A DNA stretch of 64,000 bases, taken from Chinchilla lanigera. Taxonomy: Eukaryota > Chordata > Mammalia > Rodentia > Chinchillidae. Location: positions 2,275,916 to 2,339,915 of the forward strand of contig NW_004955477.1 in NCBI RefSeq assembly GCF_000276665.1. Reading direction: 5' to 3'. The notes beneath the pieces are model-generated. The model did not search any database and was not told the DNA's origin. It worked only from the letters and a program-made list of their open reading frames with translations. The position numbers were made by a program, and so were the translations under genes. Positions 19,531 to 32,830 of this stretch are shown here, piece by piece. The number at the start of each line of letters is the position of its first letter. The stretch's first letter is position 1.

Positions 19531-20149
19531 TCTTTTCACTAAAATGGGGTAGGGTTGGGGGGATAATCACATGTCCAACCTTAAACACAGCAAACAGTCC
19601 CACTCTTTGTCCCCTGCATGAAATGGCATGGCTTGGCAGGACACTGGTTCCACTGTGGCCATTTAGTTGACTCCAGCCAGTTCTCCCCAGGTGACCAGGG
19701 AGCTCAGAGGCTTGTGAGAATCCATCCAGAAACACTGCTTTAGCAAAGTCCCCATGGCAAAGAAGAGAAATTGGGAGTCTAGGTGCAGTCACAAAAAGAG
19801 TGCAAGAGCCAACAAGAGGCCACCTTCACCACCGATGGTGGGTAGACAGCTCTGCCCTCAGAACAGGCTGCTGGGACAATCCCCATGCCAACTTCTCTGC
19901 CCGGGGAAGGTCTCATTCCTGTGCAAAGTGTCCAATAGTTGGCCTACTTTTCTCACATTTCTTCCCTCGGGCACAAAAGGACTGGTTCTCCACACCTGCT
20001 AAGCAATGGACCAGCTTCGAGGCTGGGGCAACAGATTCTCCTCCATGATCACCAAGTGCAAGTGCTTTCCTGGGGTGACAGGGCCTCCACAGGGTGGGAA
20101 TATCTCTGATGCTCCCCTCTGGGACCACATCACTGAGGACCTCTACTTT

Positions 20150-20575
20150 CACTCACCCTGTGATGTGCTGAATTGAGTCTCCCAAAAGTATGTGCTAAAA
20201 TTCTGACCCCCTGAGAGCTTATGTGGAAATGAGTCTAATGCAGACATAATTAATAAAGTTAAGGGAAGGTGGTATTGGAATAGAGCTGATCCTAAAGCCA
20301 ACAGGACCAGTGCCCTTATTAAAAAAACTTGGGCACAGAGACAGACACATACAAGGAGAACTCCACATGACCATGGAGGCAGAGATTGCAGCTTCAGGCT
20401 GGGGACTCCCAGGGAGCTAGAGAGAGTCAAGGAAAAACTCCGCCTGAGAATCAGAGTAAGCCCACCCCACTCCCAGACTACGGGCCTCCAGAGCTGTGTG
20501 TCAATAGACTGCTGTTGCTTTAAACCATCCAGTTTGCTATACTTTGTTGCAGCTGCTAGAAACTGATACAGGGCC
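20150..20575 (+). mobile_element. MLT1-like MaLR solo LTR
   Basis: It follows MLT1 order: 'tgtgctgaattgagtctccc' head, 'ccagtgcccttattaaaaaa', 'cagagacagacacatacaag', 'gcctccagagctgtgtgtca', and a 'ttgctttaaaccatccagtt...ctgatacag' end. Confidence 0.8.
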
Positions 20576-20579
20576 CAAG

Positions 20580-21670
20580 CTCTGAAGCCACATCACCCCA
20601 GCCCATTGCCAGCCATGTCTCACCAGTCAGAGGGACAGTAGACTGACAGCACAAGAAGAGAAAGAGATCAGCCATGCAGAAATTGCAAAGGGCCTCATAA
20701 GGCCAAGGAATGTGAAGGACAAGAAAGGGAGAATCACAAGCTGGCCACTGTGCCCAGGCAAGGACCCAACCTGGGAGGGAATCTAAGCAGCATGGAATCC
20801 AGTGAACAGAGAATGGCTGAGATTATCTCCAACCGCTGGCTGAGCTAGAATGGAATCAGGTCTCCTCTCTGCTTTCCATGAAAATCTGAAGTTCCTGCCA
20901 ATAGAAAAAAAAAAAAAAACAGAGGCCCCCAACACAACGATCTCCTACATAAACATATATTTGATAACCCCACTGCCTTACCCAAAATTCTTACCCAAAA
21001 TTCTACATGATGACCTCCCCCACCCCCACATGCTGCGGCCAAGCTCACAGTGGGGCTGACGTTGCTTCATTAGGCTGCAGCCACCAACCTCAGAGTCCTG
21101 AGATTTCAAGTTATTTCTACTTCTCCAGCAGGGAAGGAAAAAAACAACTTGGATCTGAAAAGCAGAAGGAAGATTAAGAAAGTGCCTCAGCCCCAGGCAT
21201 CTATTTTTTTTAACCACTAACTGGGCAATGAATAATTTATAGCCAAGAATGTTTGTGGGGGGGATAAAATGTTGACAAGTCAAGAAAAGCTCTTAGCAGC
21301 CTAAAGGAGCAATCCATCTTTAAGAAACAGGTTTCAAATGCATAGCTGGTGAAGATCTAGTTGCGGTTGTTTTATTTCTCTTTTTTCTTGTTTCTTTTTT
21401 ATCTATATGGAAATTGGTGGGTGCTGAAATATGTTTTCCTTCTGCTGAGTGATATTCCATGCAAGAACTAAATCATCATTTCACGTAGCAAGGAATAAAC
21501 ACCCTCAGCCCCTGCGGTGGAAGGAGCAGACAAACTTCTGCACTGTCACCACCCCTTGCTATTCCTGGCAGGATCCAAAACCAGGCCCAGACTCAGTAGA
21601 GCAAGGTGGTGGCTTGGTCTGGGAGAACCGTTCCTCAGGCAAGCCCCAAGAAAAGCCAGGGTGACTGCAC
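20580..21670. other. Unique intergenic sequence
   Basis: I see no nameable repeat apart from a 15-base A run near 20906 and a short 'cttacccaaaattcttaccc' tandem duplication near 20978-21005. Confidence 0.55.
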
Positions 21671-21674
21671 CGCT

Positions 21675-22316
21675 GTTATGGTCCATACATTGTGTCAACT
21701 TGAGGAGTCTAAAAGCTTAACTAAGTGATTCAGCAGTTTACATCCTGGGATGAAAAGGACATGCCCTTACCCCTCTAGGATGTTGTTCACTGTGTCAACT
21801 TGAGAAGTTTAGAAGGTTAATTACATGACTCCACAGGGAGCCAGGGTCTTTACTTTGTAAACATCCTGTGTAAGAGGAGGACAGGGAGATGGTATGGGTG
21901 CAAAGGACCACGTCCCAAGGTGGGTAGGCTGCATACAATAAATGGAAAATGAGTCTCCAATGACACTTGGAGGCGCTGCATTCTTCACCTTCAGCTTGGT
22001 CGTCTCCTCACGTCTGGTGCAAACTCTTTGGCTTCTGCTTGGGACTTTTCAGCCTTCTGGTGTAGACTCTTTGGCCTTCATTGAGATTCTTCAGCATTCC
22101 ATCACAGACCATTGGCCTCCTGATATGGACTTGCACAGACACTGCAGTGAGCTCCAGACCTTGGGCTGGACTCTTTACTCTCTAGCATGCACGCACCCTC
22201 TGCACACATGCTCCTCCAACTCTGTGGCTGACCATTGTAAGCCAACTTGTAATTCCATGTACATTAGTATATCTTGTGTTTTATCTGTTTCTCTGGTAAA
22301 CCCTGACTGATACAGC
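21675..22316 (+). mobile_element. MLT2-like (ERVL class) LTR with a duplicated head
   Basis: 'tgttatggtccatacattgt' and 'gtcaacttgaggagtctaaa' form an MLT2-type LTR head (compare 'taatggttaatttt..tgtgtcaacttg'). A second head, 'tgttgttcactgtgtcaact', follows at about 21780. The body has repeated 'gactctttggcttc/ccttctg' units, and the end is 'tctggtaaaccctgactgatacag', the expected LTR terminus. The related copy at 23918 has only one head. Confidence 0.7.
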
Positions 22317-22335
22317 AGCTGAGATCCCCTTGTCT

Positions 22336-22434
22336 TTTTTTTTTTTTTTTGGTTTTTCTCCGGTACCGAGAACTGAACTCACGACCTTGCGCTTGCCAGG
22401 CAGGCGCTTTTGCCGCTGAGCTAAATCCCCAGCA
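22336..22434 (-). mobile_element. ID SINE, copy 2, minus strand
   Basis: The complement of the ID body is present ('gccgctgagctaaatcccca') together with the 'ccggtacc' linker and a T run representing the A tail. A target duplication 'ccccttgtcttt' flanks both ends (about 22327-22338 and 22436-22448). Confidence 0.93.
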
Positions 22435-22449
22435 CCCCCCTTGTCTTTG

Positions 22450-23010
22450 AGGACTAGGGATCCTCATACTATACTCCAGCCCAGGCTCCAGGATACCTTG
22501 CAAGGTCTTCACAGTGACAGGGCCTAGGATGAAGCCAATGGCATCAAGTCTTCTGACAGCTTCATGGCCAGGCTTGCACAAAGCACTTGCTGCGTCCAGG
22601 GCTGAGCTCCTTACAGAGATCTCATTTAGTCCTCATGTTGGTCTTCTGGCTGGTGCTAAGCAAACTGTCCAGCTACAGCTTCTCTCTCTGCTTCAGGAGG
22701 ACCACTTAAAAACAGGAACATCTACAGGTCACACAGGAAGAAGTAGTAAAAACTGGTCTTGGCCCTGTGTCTCAGTGCTATGCTCAACAACCATGCCATG
22801 GCACCCTTCTGTGTTCTTACACAGACTGGGTTGGTTTTCCAGAAATTATCAGGTATTAGAGTGTGCTTCCTCAGTTCTCATCCCCTCAATGCCCCCCAAC
22901 TACTCTGAGCCCCTAGTTGACCAAGCTTAGAGTGGAATTCTGAAACCCAAGGCCATAGAAAGGCCAAGTTCATCAGGGAACAGGATGGGTCAGGCTAGTA
23001 GTATTTATCA
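22450..23010. other. Unique intergenic sequence
   Basis: I see no nameable repeat or gene; a plus-strand open frame of 138 codons (22514-22930) has no recognisable domain. Confidence 0.5.
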
Positions 23011-23017
23011 GAGCTGT

Positions 23018-23480
23018 ACTAGTTATCCACTGCTGTGTCGTAGCAAATGACCCCCAAATTAACAGCTTTAAAATGACAAACATTTATTGCACAGAGTTTC
23101 TGTCAGTCAGAAATCCAAGTGAAGCTTCAATATGTATTCTAGTTCAGACAGAACTTTTAACAACCTAGGATCAAGAGACTTGCTAGAGATTTGATCATTT
23201 CATTCAGTTGGGGAAGGGTCCACTGCCAACCACACGGTTACTCACCAGATTCCTTACCAGCCATGGATGCATCTACGGTTTCTGATTCTCACTCCTGTGG
23301 GGTTAAAGACCTCCCTCAGTTCCTAGTGATGTGGGCCTCTCCAACATGGCAGATGGTATCCCTTAGAGCCAAGAAGACAGCAAAAGAAGTAAGCAAGATG
23401 GAAGTCAGTCTTTCATAATGTAATTTCAGAGCGACATCCCATCACATGTGCCATGTTTTCCCTTAGGAACAAGTCACCAT
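23018..23480 (-). mobile_element. MLT1-like LTR, minus strand
   Basis: 'tagttatccactgctgtgtc' followed by 'tttaaaatgacaaacattta' and 'cacagagtttctgtcagtca' is the complement of an MLT1 3' end. 'gtgggcctctccaacatggc' further on is typical of the same LTR read in antisense. Confidence 0.7.
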
Positions 23481-23574
23481 ATCAATCCATGCTTGTAAGG
23501 AGAGGGGCACTTAAGGACAAGAGAAACCAGGGTGGAGTAACCAGGAAGCTGCCTTCCTCAACAATCTACACTAG

Positions 23575-23915
23575 TTGCCTGCTGCCTGGTAAGAAATTGC
23601 CCACAGCTTAGCACAACAATAATTATATAATATACCTCACAGCTTCTGTGGTCAGGAAAAAAGGGAGTACTATCTTAGGGACTCTCCTCAATCAGATGCC
23701 AGCTGGGCTATAGTCCTCTGAAAGCCCATGTGAAGCTGAAGAACCCATTTCTATGTGGCTGACAGGCTGGTACCAAAGGGTGTGGGTCTGGACCTGGCTT
23801 GTGCAGAATACTGTCCAACAGACCAGTGTGAAAGCTGCTGGACCTTTTAGGACCCAGCCTTGGAAGTCAAACCCTGTCCCTTGTGTGGTATCCTTTGGTT
23901 CACACAGGTCAGCCC
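23575..23915 (-). mobile_element. MLT1-like LTR fragment, minus strand
   Basis: 'cctgctgcctggtaagaaat' followed by 'cctcacagcttctgtggtca' repeats the antisense MLT1 order seen at 23018. More diverged. Confidence 0.5.
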
Positions 23916-23917
23916 TT

Positions 23918-24448
23918 GTAATGGTTGACTGATTGTGTCACCTTGAGTTTAGTTAAGAGAAGTTTAACTAAGTCAGCTCAGCAATTCTACCTTCTAGGGT
24001 GTAGAATACCCACCCTAGGGCAGCTCTTTGCCTAGTATAAAGAGGAAATGAGGAAGGATGGGACCTGCTTCTGTTTCTTTGGAGGAGCTTCAGTCTTCGC
24101 CTTCAGCTTGGACACCATCTCCTGGCTTCTAGCACAGACTTTTCAGCCTCCGTCATAGACTCCTCAACCTTCCAGTGCAGACTCTTCAGCTTCCAGTGTG
24201 GATTCTTCAGCCTTCTGGCCTAGACTCTTCAGTCTTCCATTGCAGACCCATCGGCCTCCTGATATGGACTTGTGCAGGACACTGCAGTGAACTCCAGACC
24301 CTGAACTGAAACCCCTGGTCTCCAACATGCAGCCATCCTGTGCATGCATCCTCATCCAATTCTGTGGCTGACCAACATAAGCCAACCTTGTAATTTCTTA
24401 TACATGTGTATATCTTGTGTTTTCTAGTAAAATACTGACTGATACAGC
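23918..24448 (+). mobile_element. MLT2-like (ERVL class) LTR
   Basis: Head 'tgtaatggttgactgattgt' (starts at 23918 as 'tgtaatgg'), repeated 'gactcttcagccttc' units in the middle, and end 'tagtaaaatactgactgatacag'. It aligns with the copy at 21675 over the 'gcctcctgatatggacttg' block. Confidence 0.75.
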
Positions 24449-24468
24449 CCTGCTCAGTGTGAAAGGGG

Positions 24469-24470
<2 letters not shown>

Positions 24471-24504
<34 letters not shown>

Positions 24505-24518
24505 CACGCACACACACG
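24471..24518. repeat. (AC)n microsatellite
   Basis: About 48 bases of AC dinucleotides with one TG and one CG interruption near the end. Confidence 0.97.
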
Positions 24519-24529
24519 ACATGAATCCC

Positions 24530-27410
24530 TGGGGGCCATCTGGAAGCTTACCCTCTACCAGTAAAACAAGCCACCACAGGATGGGGCAGCCAAATGCTAG
24601 AGCCAGACTAAAGAACAGAACCCAAAGTCCAGATATACATCCTCTGCCCAAGTCCCTGAATGTAACAGGCCATTTGGGAGCCATGACTTTATGACACCTC
24701 CTCTGCTTGCCATGCAGTAGAGCTCCTATATGGAACTCCTATTCAACTTCTAAAGCTTATTTCAATTGTAACCTCCTCTGTTCTCAGCCCCTGTCTCAGT
24801 ATCTGTCTGCTCATCCCACATGTCTGCAACTCCTATGTGGCCAGGGTCCACAAGCATCTGCCAACAGTAGGTGCTAGGTCTCTGTAGGACTGAATGAACT
24901 AAGTGATGTTCAAGTCGCCATTGGTAGTGCCCTGCTTCCTGTGCTCCTTCTTACAGTTGCTGCTGGGGCTATTTAAGCATGTGTTTTGCTGCAAGCACCT
25001 TTCTGAAAACCTCCTTCAGGCTCTACTCCAGAGGCCCTCACACATGGCTCTTGGCCCTTGCTGAGGACAGTCCTGAGCTGTCACCCAGATCCAGAAATGA
25101 TCATCTCCATCCCCTCTTCTTCCATAGATTCCATACACATGGTGTGATTCTTACCCAGCTCCCCTCCCACCGGTGGTACATTTCCCAGTGCTCTTCAGAC
25201 CTCTGCCAAAACTTAGCTTGGCTCTGACCCAGTGGAAGTCCTCCAGGCTAAGGTGGGGGAGGAGAAGTGCCCTGTTTGGAGATGAATGTGGCTGATGGTA
25301 TATTTCACACTGAATGAATCTGCAGTGCCAAATGGGAAGTCTGCCCTTGCTACTTTAGGGAGGAGCCAGCCTCTTAACTGCACAGGTATTTTGCAGGGAG
25401 GCAATCCATATGCATGTGTATCACCCACCTGAACAGCAAGCTCTGGGACCTGGGCAGGGCAAGGTGATCCCTGTCCTTCAGCTCAGCGTTTTCCATTCTT
25501 CATGCTGATGGAGGAGGCCTTTTTGCCCTCGGAATGTTACCTTGTCTGGCAGGTGCTCCCTCCTGAAGAATGAAAGGGGCCAAAGCTGAGATGCAGAGGA
25601 GCCTAAGGGCAGGGGAAAGATGAGCACGAAGAAAGAGAGAGGAAGCCCCACAGGGTGGAAAAAACCAGGCAGAATTAGAGCAAAAGGGACTTCAGAAATA
25701 GCCCACAGCTCCTGGAAGGGCAGGCAGTGCTTGGGCCCTGGAGTGTCGCTCGGCAGCTGCTTCTGACCTTGCTCTCTTTCCACACCCCGTTCCATTTTGT
25801 TGAGGGACAGTGTGTCAGGATGATTTTGGTTCCCAAGCTCCAGGGATTCAGGGTTCAGTAGATCTCGAGGGATCAGCATTTTTGCTTTAATCTCCCTCCT
25901 TCATGCTACGAAACTCAAGTTTAAAAGCCCCTACCTAAAAGGTAAAATGACTACACAACCTGTTTTCCTATACAATCCCTATTTCTCAGAACTGATCAAT
26001 TGAAGTAATTTGTGCTAAAATGGAAATCATTCTGTTTTCTAAGTCCTTGCATGTAAATTTACTTAATATATTTTAAAACCCTGTTGATCAACTTTATGTT
26101 CCAAGTTAGGGCTTTTCAAAGTTCCATTACTGTACACCGGCAGTTTCTCGTTTGTTAAAAAGATGGGGAGGCTCAGCTTCTAAAGCATTTCCAGAATGAA
26201 ACATTACAATGGCCTCTTCCCAAATGAATTTACATCGATCCTATTCATTTATTGCCTCTGATTTCACCTTATTCACAATGGTTTCAGAGCCTAAGAAACA
26301 AGCTAGAGAATTAAGTCTAAATATCAGTCTCTATTAGAGCCAGTGGCCTGAATCCAGAAACCTGTCTGTCCAGCATCCTTGCTGGTCCTGCTCACATTTT
26401 GTCCTCCCTTCTAGACTAGCCTCTGCCTGAGACCAACATCTGTGTCTGAGTTCCTTGGCTCATGCATCACAGGCTTAGTACAGAGCCTGGAGCATGATGG
26501 GCATTCAGAGCTAAGGCTTCTTGTGACCTCTGTCCGGGGCTCCTGAAAAACCCACTGCCCACCTGCTACATGACAGGACATTGCCTTGCTCCCACCAATG
26601 CATGCAGCCCTCAGAAAGAAGAGCTCCTTGGAGCCCCTTGGAGCCCCTTGGAGCTGGCCCACGAGCACAATCCCACCAAGCCTCCTAGGCATCTCAGAGC
26701 ACAGAAAACCCCCCACTATCATCACCTCCAAATCCCTTCAGGTGGCAGATGCCACCCAGCAGGAAAATGGCCAGTGATGTCAGACAGCCAAAGACATTTT
26801 AAGCAGCTGTGGCCTCTAAGCTTATCCCTGGGAGAAGTTCACCATCCTTACTAAAAGTGTCTGGATTAAGGACCTCACGGATCAGGGGCCATCAGATTTC
26901 AAAACACGCTCACTTCGTGGGGTTGTCCATAAAATGTCCAGAAATGAAAGAGCAATGACAAAGGAAAAAGCAGGGCAAACCCTAACTGAAGTCGTCTCCT
27001 TGAACTTCATCTTACCTTCATCCAAGCAGCTGAGTTCACTGTACCCTCCACGAGAGATAAAGACCTCAACCATCTCTCTTGGTCCCAAAGCCTGTGACAG
27101 CAGACTGCAACACATTCACCCCACGTAACACTCAGCCTGCCTAGTTACCCGTGTCCCTTTCCAGGACCCTCCAGGCACTCCCTAAGGCTCTCTGCTTCTT
27201 AAGATCTGCTCTCTATTTGAGGCTTCCTCTTTCCTGAAAAGCATTTGCCACTGTCAGGGATGCAGCCACAAGAGGATGCCTGCCAGTCTCGCTGATGGAG
27301 TGCCGCAATCAACAAGATTTACCTCCTGCCAGCCACAGGGAAGAGTCACTCTCACCCTCCATGCCTCCTGGTTTTAATGTTCTCCTTAGAGTTCATCAAA
27401 TGAAAACCCT
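24530..27410. other. Unique intergenic sequence
   Basis: Almost 3 kb with no repeat I can name apart from a triplicated 'cttggagcccct' 12-mer near 26628-26655. The A+T-rich part 25880-26340 has no low-complexity character and may be conserved noncoding sequence. I see no exon. Confidence 0.5.
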
Positions 27411-27429
27411 AGTTCTGAGGTAGAAAAGC

Positions 27430-27620
27430 CTCTTAGGAGGTTAACAGCAAGTGGATAGGGCAATAAATGTAATGATTTAATTCTTCAAGGATGGCTAAAC
27501 AAGCCGCTGTTTACCGAAGTCTTAGCAGATAATTACTAACGGATAATTACAAAAAGCTGCCGGATTGCAGCTGCCCCAGAAATGGCCACAGCCCCAATCT
27601 GCTTTGCCAAGCTAAGTAAA
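27430..27620. promoter_or_regulatory. Candidate enhancer: paired TAATTA sites with E-box
   Basis: The 9-mer GATAATTAC occurs twice at 27528-27536 and 27542-27550, offset by 14 bases, with 'gtaatgatttaattc' nearby and CAGCTG at about 27568. TAATTA is the core of homeodomain sites and CAGCTG is an E-box. The region is unique DNA. Function is inferred only. Confidence 0.3.
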
Positions 27621-27624
27621 TGGG

Positions 27625-30600
27625 GTTGATTCCACAGAGAAATTCCATACAAGTCACTTTCTGGGAAAGACACCAGGCAAGAACTTGCACTGTGCTCTCG
27701 TCTTGCTCCTAGCCTCCCCAAAACTGTGTCTGCCCTCATTGGAAGGCCTCTGGGTTGTAACCTTCCTCCTCAGAGAGGGGCCACAATCTTTTTAACCCAG
27801 TTACTCAAATAGCCTATTTCCTTCTTTTGTCTAAATTTAGTAGACAAGGGGCACTGGGACATTTCCTACAGAGGCACAGTTCTGGGTCATGCTTGGATGT
27901 AAGGGTTCAAATGTGCACTTGTGGCTGTAGCCTTCTGTGGAACGTGGGAGCATCAGGCATCCTGAGGTTGTCAGAGAGGCAGCAGTTAGGGAACACCGGC
28001 CACCTGGCCAGGAAATTAGTCCCAGAGCCCAAGAAGAACAAGGCCTGTCAGTGGCAGAATCTATGGGCCACCTGGGCCTCTGCTGCCCTCACCCTCGGCG
28101 ATCACAGCATCTCCTATCTGTTGGGCCCTAACCTGCTCTAAACACACCTCCCACTCAGGAAGAAATCCAACTCCAAAGCTCTGTCACATCTTACAGTTTT
28201 ACCAAAATTTACCACGAGGAGGGAATAAAGGAGGAGATGACAGCACACACCTCGATACAAAACATGTTTAAATCCCTTCTTAATACCCCAGTTGGTCACC
28301 AGGTTTCCCTCCTGCTGTACAGCCTTGTCCTGGAACACTTCTCTCCCTCTCTTTGGCCTCATCTGGATCTGGACCAGGAGGTCCCCTGCCTCGAGGCCCA
28401 ACCTGCCTTTCCCATGGGCCAGAGGGTCCTCCGGGTTCTTCAGTTGGCCCACATTCATTGTAGTAGCTCAGGGCTGCCCCTCCTGCCAGACAGGGTCAAA
28501 CCTGTAGGTGAAGATGTTCTTTATGGTCATGGGCATGACTTAGGACAGTCTGTGCTCTAAGACGGGGTCATACCTACAGGAGCAGCTCTCCTTTGTGACT
28601 GTCCAGTCCACAGCATTAACTCCATGCTCATAGGCCCTGTGACACCCTGCCAGAAGGATTCTGGTCTTTCAGCTGTGGAAATGCCCAAGGCCACCCATGC
28701 TGTGCAGGCAGCTCCAGGAGAGGGTATTCCCTACACTGAATCAAAGATGGACCCTTGCCAGTAGACTAAGCTATCTTCCTTGGAAACAGCAAAACACTGT
28801 TACCTCTTTTCCTCTAACAAGCTTTAAACAATAGAAGTGCTTTTTATGTCCTTCTCCCACTTTGCCACTCTCTAGGATGAGTGTGGGAACTTTGTCCTTC
28901 CTCACATGCCAGGGAAGGGTCCAGGTGCCCTCAGTGCCAGGGTGGATCTCCCATGCACAGAAACCAGCTTGGTCTGCCCTTCTCCAGGAGGGGTCCGAGG
29001 TGGGTTGATAAGATTCAGTGTGGTCCACCCATGTAGACAACAGCAAGACCCCCCCACTCTCCTAATCACCCCGCCTCCCACAGGCTTCTGTCCCATGACA
29101 ATGGGGATGCTGGCTTCCCTGGGACTGTTCTTATGCCAGTAATTGACACCTACTCATATCAGCTTACAGCAGGTCTTTAACCAGAGGCATGGGAATATAT
29201 GGAGGAACCACAGAACTGCCCCAGGAAGTGCACATTTGGGAAACAAAGGCCTGCTGCTTCCTCCAGCCCCCACACTACTCTCATGGCTGTGCTTTCCTCC
29301 TCTTTACTTCTCTCTAGCCTTTGGTCTCTTTAGTCTCTCCTCACTTGCTGATCTTTTTGCTCTGTGCCTGCCTCAAACATTCAAACATGGCTGTCTGGGG
29401 TCCAGGGCCCCTACTTACCCGACTAATGCCTCCAATCCCCATTCCAAATGCCCCAAAGAGAGTTCTGATTGACTTCCCAGGGATCAAGCCTCCTTTCTCA
29501 TCAGCTGAAGAGCTCACTGGCTCCAGGGCCCTGCCTTACGGTGAGTGCAGGTGAGCAACCCTGCCCCGCACCCAGGTATGAGTCCTCTGTGCTGCTAGGC
29601 AGACATCTCTGTCTCTCCAGCCCACCCTGCACTCACACAGCCCACTGACACAGCGCTTGTCCCTTCCTCCTGTGTCTTTCCCTCTTCCAAGAGTGTCCTC
29701 TCACCAACTAAGGGGATTTTATTTTCATCCAATTCTGGTTCCAGCATAAATGTTCTTCCTCCTCCCTTGTGATGTTCAAAGGTTGGACATGTGTATCTGA
29801 CAGTCCCCATAAGGCTGCAGCCACAGGCCTAACCCAGACAGGATGAGACATGGCAGCCAACCCTGGGTTCCTGCCAGAGCTCTGGCACCTGGAACCAACT
29901 AAACTGTGGATCTTGTCCTTGCTGCTGCTACCCTACCCCTGCCTGGTCCTTCCTGCCACAGCCTTGCCCTCAGTAGCCACATGTCCCTAGGCCCTACCCT
30001 GTGTCATCCCCAAAACAGGCCCAGGGCATCAGGGCTCCTCAGTGGCTGCCCCAGTCCCACCTGTATCAGTGACCCCTGTCCAGCTTCCCACAGACCCCTC
30101 GACGTGCCGCTGTTCAGGGCCTTCCTGTGGAACCTTCCAGCTGACAGGAAAGGATGCACATTTCCACTTGAGCTATTCTGGCATCAAACACTACTCAGCA
30201 GGAAGCCTGGGCTCCTTCAGCCTGACTGAATTAGTGCCACCTCCACAGGGGCTCCATTAACAACACTCTGGTGGCCACAGAGAGATGCAGGAATTCACTG
30301 GGTTGTGGAGCCGCACGTCCGCCACACCACAGCTGCCCAGCCTTGGGAGTAATTCACAGATGCTGGTTCCAGATCCACCATGCAAGGATGGTCCCTACAT
30401 TAACCTGGACAGAACCACCTCAGAGGCCACAGCAGGGCTCATTTTTAAGGCTGAGATTAACATTTTTCAGGACCACATTTGTAAAAATTGTATTAGTAAT
30501 TCAGTACCTACAGGGAAAATCCAGCTTGATTTTCTAACACGGGTTTTCAAAATGGCAGATAAGATTTCTTGAACCTGAAAGCAATGCATAAATCCTCCTC

Positions 30601-32560
30601 TGCCCCTTCTTATGGATGTTCTATGGGTAACAGTGGCCTTCCTGCCCAGGAACAGGCTAGCAGGAGCTGGATCCTCAACTCCATTTTTCAAAAGAGGCCA
30701 CTTTTCTACTATCTGTAAGAGGGTGTGTGGTACCACAACGGTTGGGATCAAACTGCAGAGGAGGCCAGGTGAGAACCACACCATGGAACAGAGGGCTGGG
30801 CTCACCGTGTGTTCCCTTCCCTCAGCCTGAGGCCCTCCAACCTTACCAAGTGCCAGAACAGAGAGACAGTATGTGGTAGACATACTAGGACCCCTGTGAC
30901 ACCCCTGGGCCCACCTCTGTCTCAGCCACATCTCAATGCCAGGTGTCAGGTGACCTCACACTCACCTGTCTTGACAATGCTCCCCTCAGACCTGTGTCCT
31001 ATGTGTCCCCAGGCACATGGGATCCTGCTCTGGCCTAGCAGCACAGCCAGAAGTGAGAGGGATCAAGCCCAAGGGGCAAACCTCCTACTAAAGAAAGGGA
31101 GCTGGGGTGAACTGGCCCTGCCTCTGCTCCTGTCCCAGAAGGCCCAGTGCTCTCAAGCATTATGGCCATTGAAGCAGCCTCAATTCCCCTCACAGCCACT
31201 TTGCCCCTTTTCTAGTCTCTGTTGTCCTACCTTCTCCTGAGAGCAGACTCTGTTGCCTACCTGCATTCAGTCCTTGCCTTTCAGAGACTGCAATCAAGAC
31301 CCCACACCTCTGTCCAGCCCTGGGCCTCACAGAAGCCTGCTGCCCAACGGGCTTTCCCTGAGTGTCTGCAGCATGAATCCAAGAAGGGTTGCTTGACATA
31401 TGGCAAAGTGAAGCTCTGTACAGGGAAGTCTCACAGCACAGCTATGACATGAAGAGGCTTCCTGACTCTGGCCTCTGCCCGGCACCCAAAACTGTATCTT
31501 AGCCAAATACAGTCACCTTGGGCCAGCAACACCCATTCCTTTCACTGTCAGAGCTCACAGCACCAGCTGTCCATGCTGCTACCTCAGGTCACAAAGGGAG
31601 ACCTACAGAAGCTAGCACTGGCCTTGTCTCTTGGCCCACAGAGCTCAATGACCCATCAATGTGGTCACCACCAGCAGGCATTATTTCCTACCTCATGGCC
31701 TGCAAATGACTACCTGGGGAAGTCAGAACCATGGCAATTTTTCACCAGGGTCCTACTCACTCGTCTGTGCAGCTCTGAGACCAGGATAGGGAACAGGATG
31801 CTCTCACAGGGCCATCTCAAAGATTTGGACTCAGACACAAGTGAAGCCCTATCCCCAGGCACCCATCCCAACCCCCTCCAAAAAAAAAGTAACAGCACCT
31901 CTATGGACCCAGGAATTTGGAGGACATGAGTCCCCCAGCAAGAGATAGGGCCACAGGGAACCTTCTCAAGGGGATGAGCCCACCAGGATTCTGAGCCTCA
32001 GGGCCATTATGGCTCTGCCATGTAATTCCTTTCTCCTCCAGGGCTTCCTTTGACCAACATTGAAACGAGGAGCTTGGGCAAGACCCCCAGAGGCCAGCTT
32101 TACTCTGGCAATTGTTTCCCCAACCATGACCCCAAAGCACCAGGCCTGAGAGACAGAGAATATTCCACCAACAAAGTGTTTATTGGATCAGTACCCTTGG
32201 GAGGCCTTTCACACAGAAGACCCCACTTGCAGACTGACTTGGCTCTATTAAAGGCCTTGAAAAGTCCCGCAGCCCAGAGCCCCATTTAATAAGTGGAATC
32301 AAGAGTTTCTCTAACTTATATGACCACAAAAACATTTTCTCCAACAGTGCTTATACTTCTAAAACATACAATGAGATCTGGACCATTTGATGGGCTGTTA
32401 TCAAGGTTCCTCTGAGGACAGTCTCCCTGGGATACAGGGTCCAAAGGATCAGCTGTGTAAGCAAAAGTCCCAACAGAAAAACAGATGTGCCCAGATGTCT
32501 CCACAACAATACCTTAAGAAACAAAGAAGGGAAGCACCTGAAACCTTAAAAGGCTACTGT
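27625..32560. other. Unique intergenic sequence
   Basis: About 5 kb of moderately GC-rich, CpG-poor DNA. Many 60-150 codon open frames occur on both strands, overlapping each other, as expected of stop-poor GC-rich noncoding DNA. None shows a known domain, and no flanking splice pattern convinces me. Confidence 0.5.
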
Positions 32561-32569
32561 TCCATTTGT

Positions 32570-32830
32570 TACTTGCAGTGCTCACACAACCTGGCCATCC
32601 TTCACTTCCCTAGCTGCCCACCCTTCTCCAACTACTCAACATCCTCCTCAGCCTCCAAAACTGACTTTGTCCACCCTTGCTGAAGCCACCCTGACTCCCC
32701 ACCCTGCATGAATAGCCCTGTCCTCTGGTTGCCTGGGTGCATTCTGTCACTTTGCTCAAGGCTTCAGCCCTGTGCAAGGAGCTCCCTGCCTAAAGCTCCC
32801 CACAGCCCCATTAGTGAGGTCCAGGATGAG
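32570..32830 (+). repeat. Possible L2 fragment
   Basis: Pyrimidine-rich phrases such as 'ccatccttcacttccctagc' and 'cttcagccctgtgcaaggag' have the general texture of L2 3' ends. The match is weak. Confidence 0.25.
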
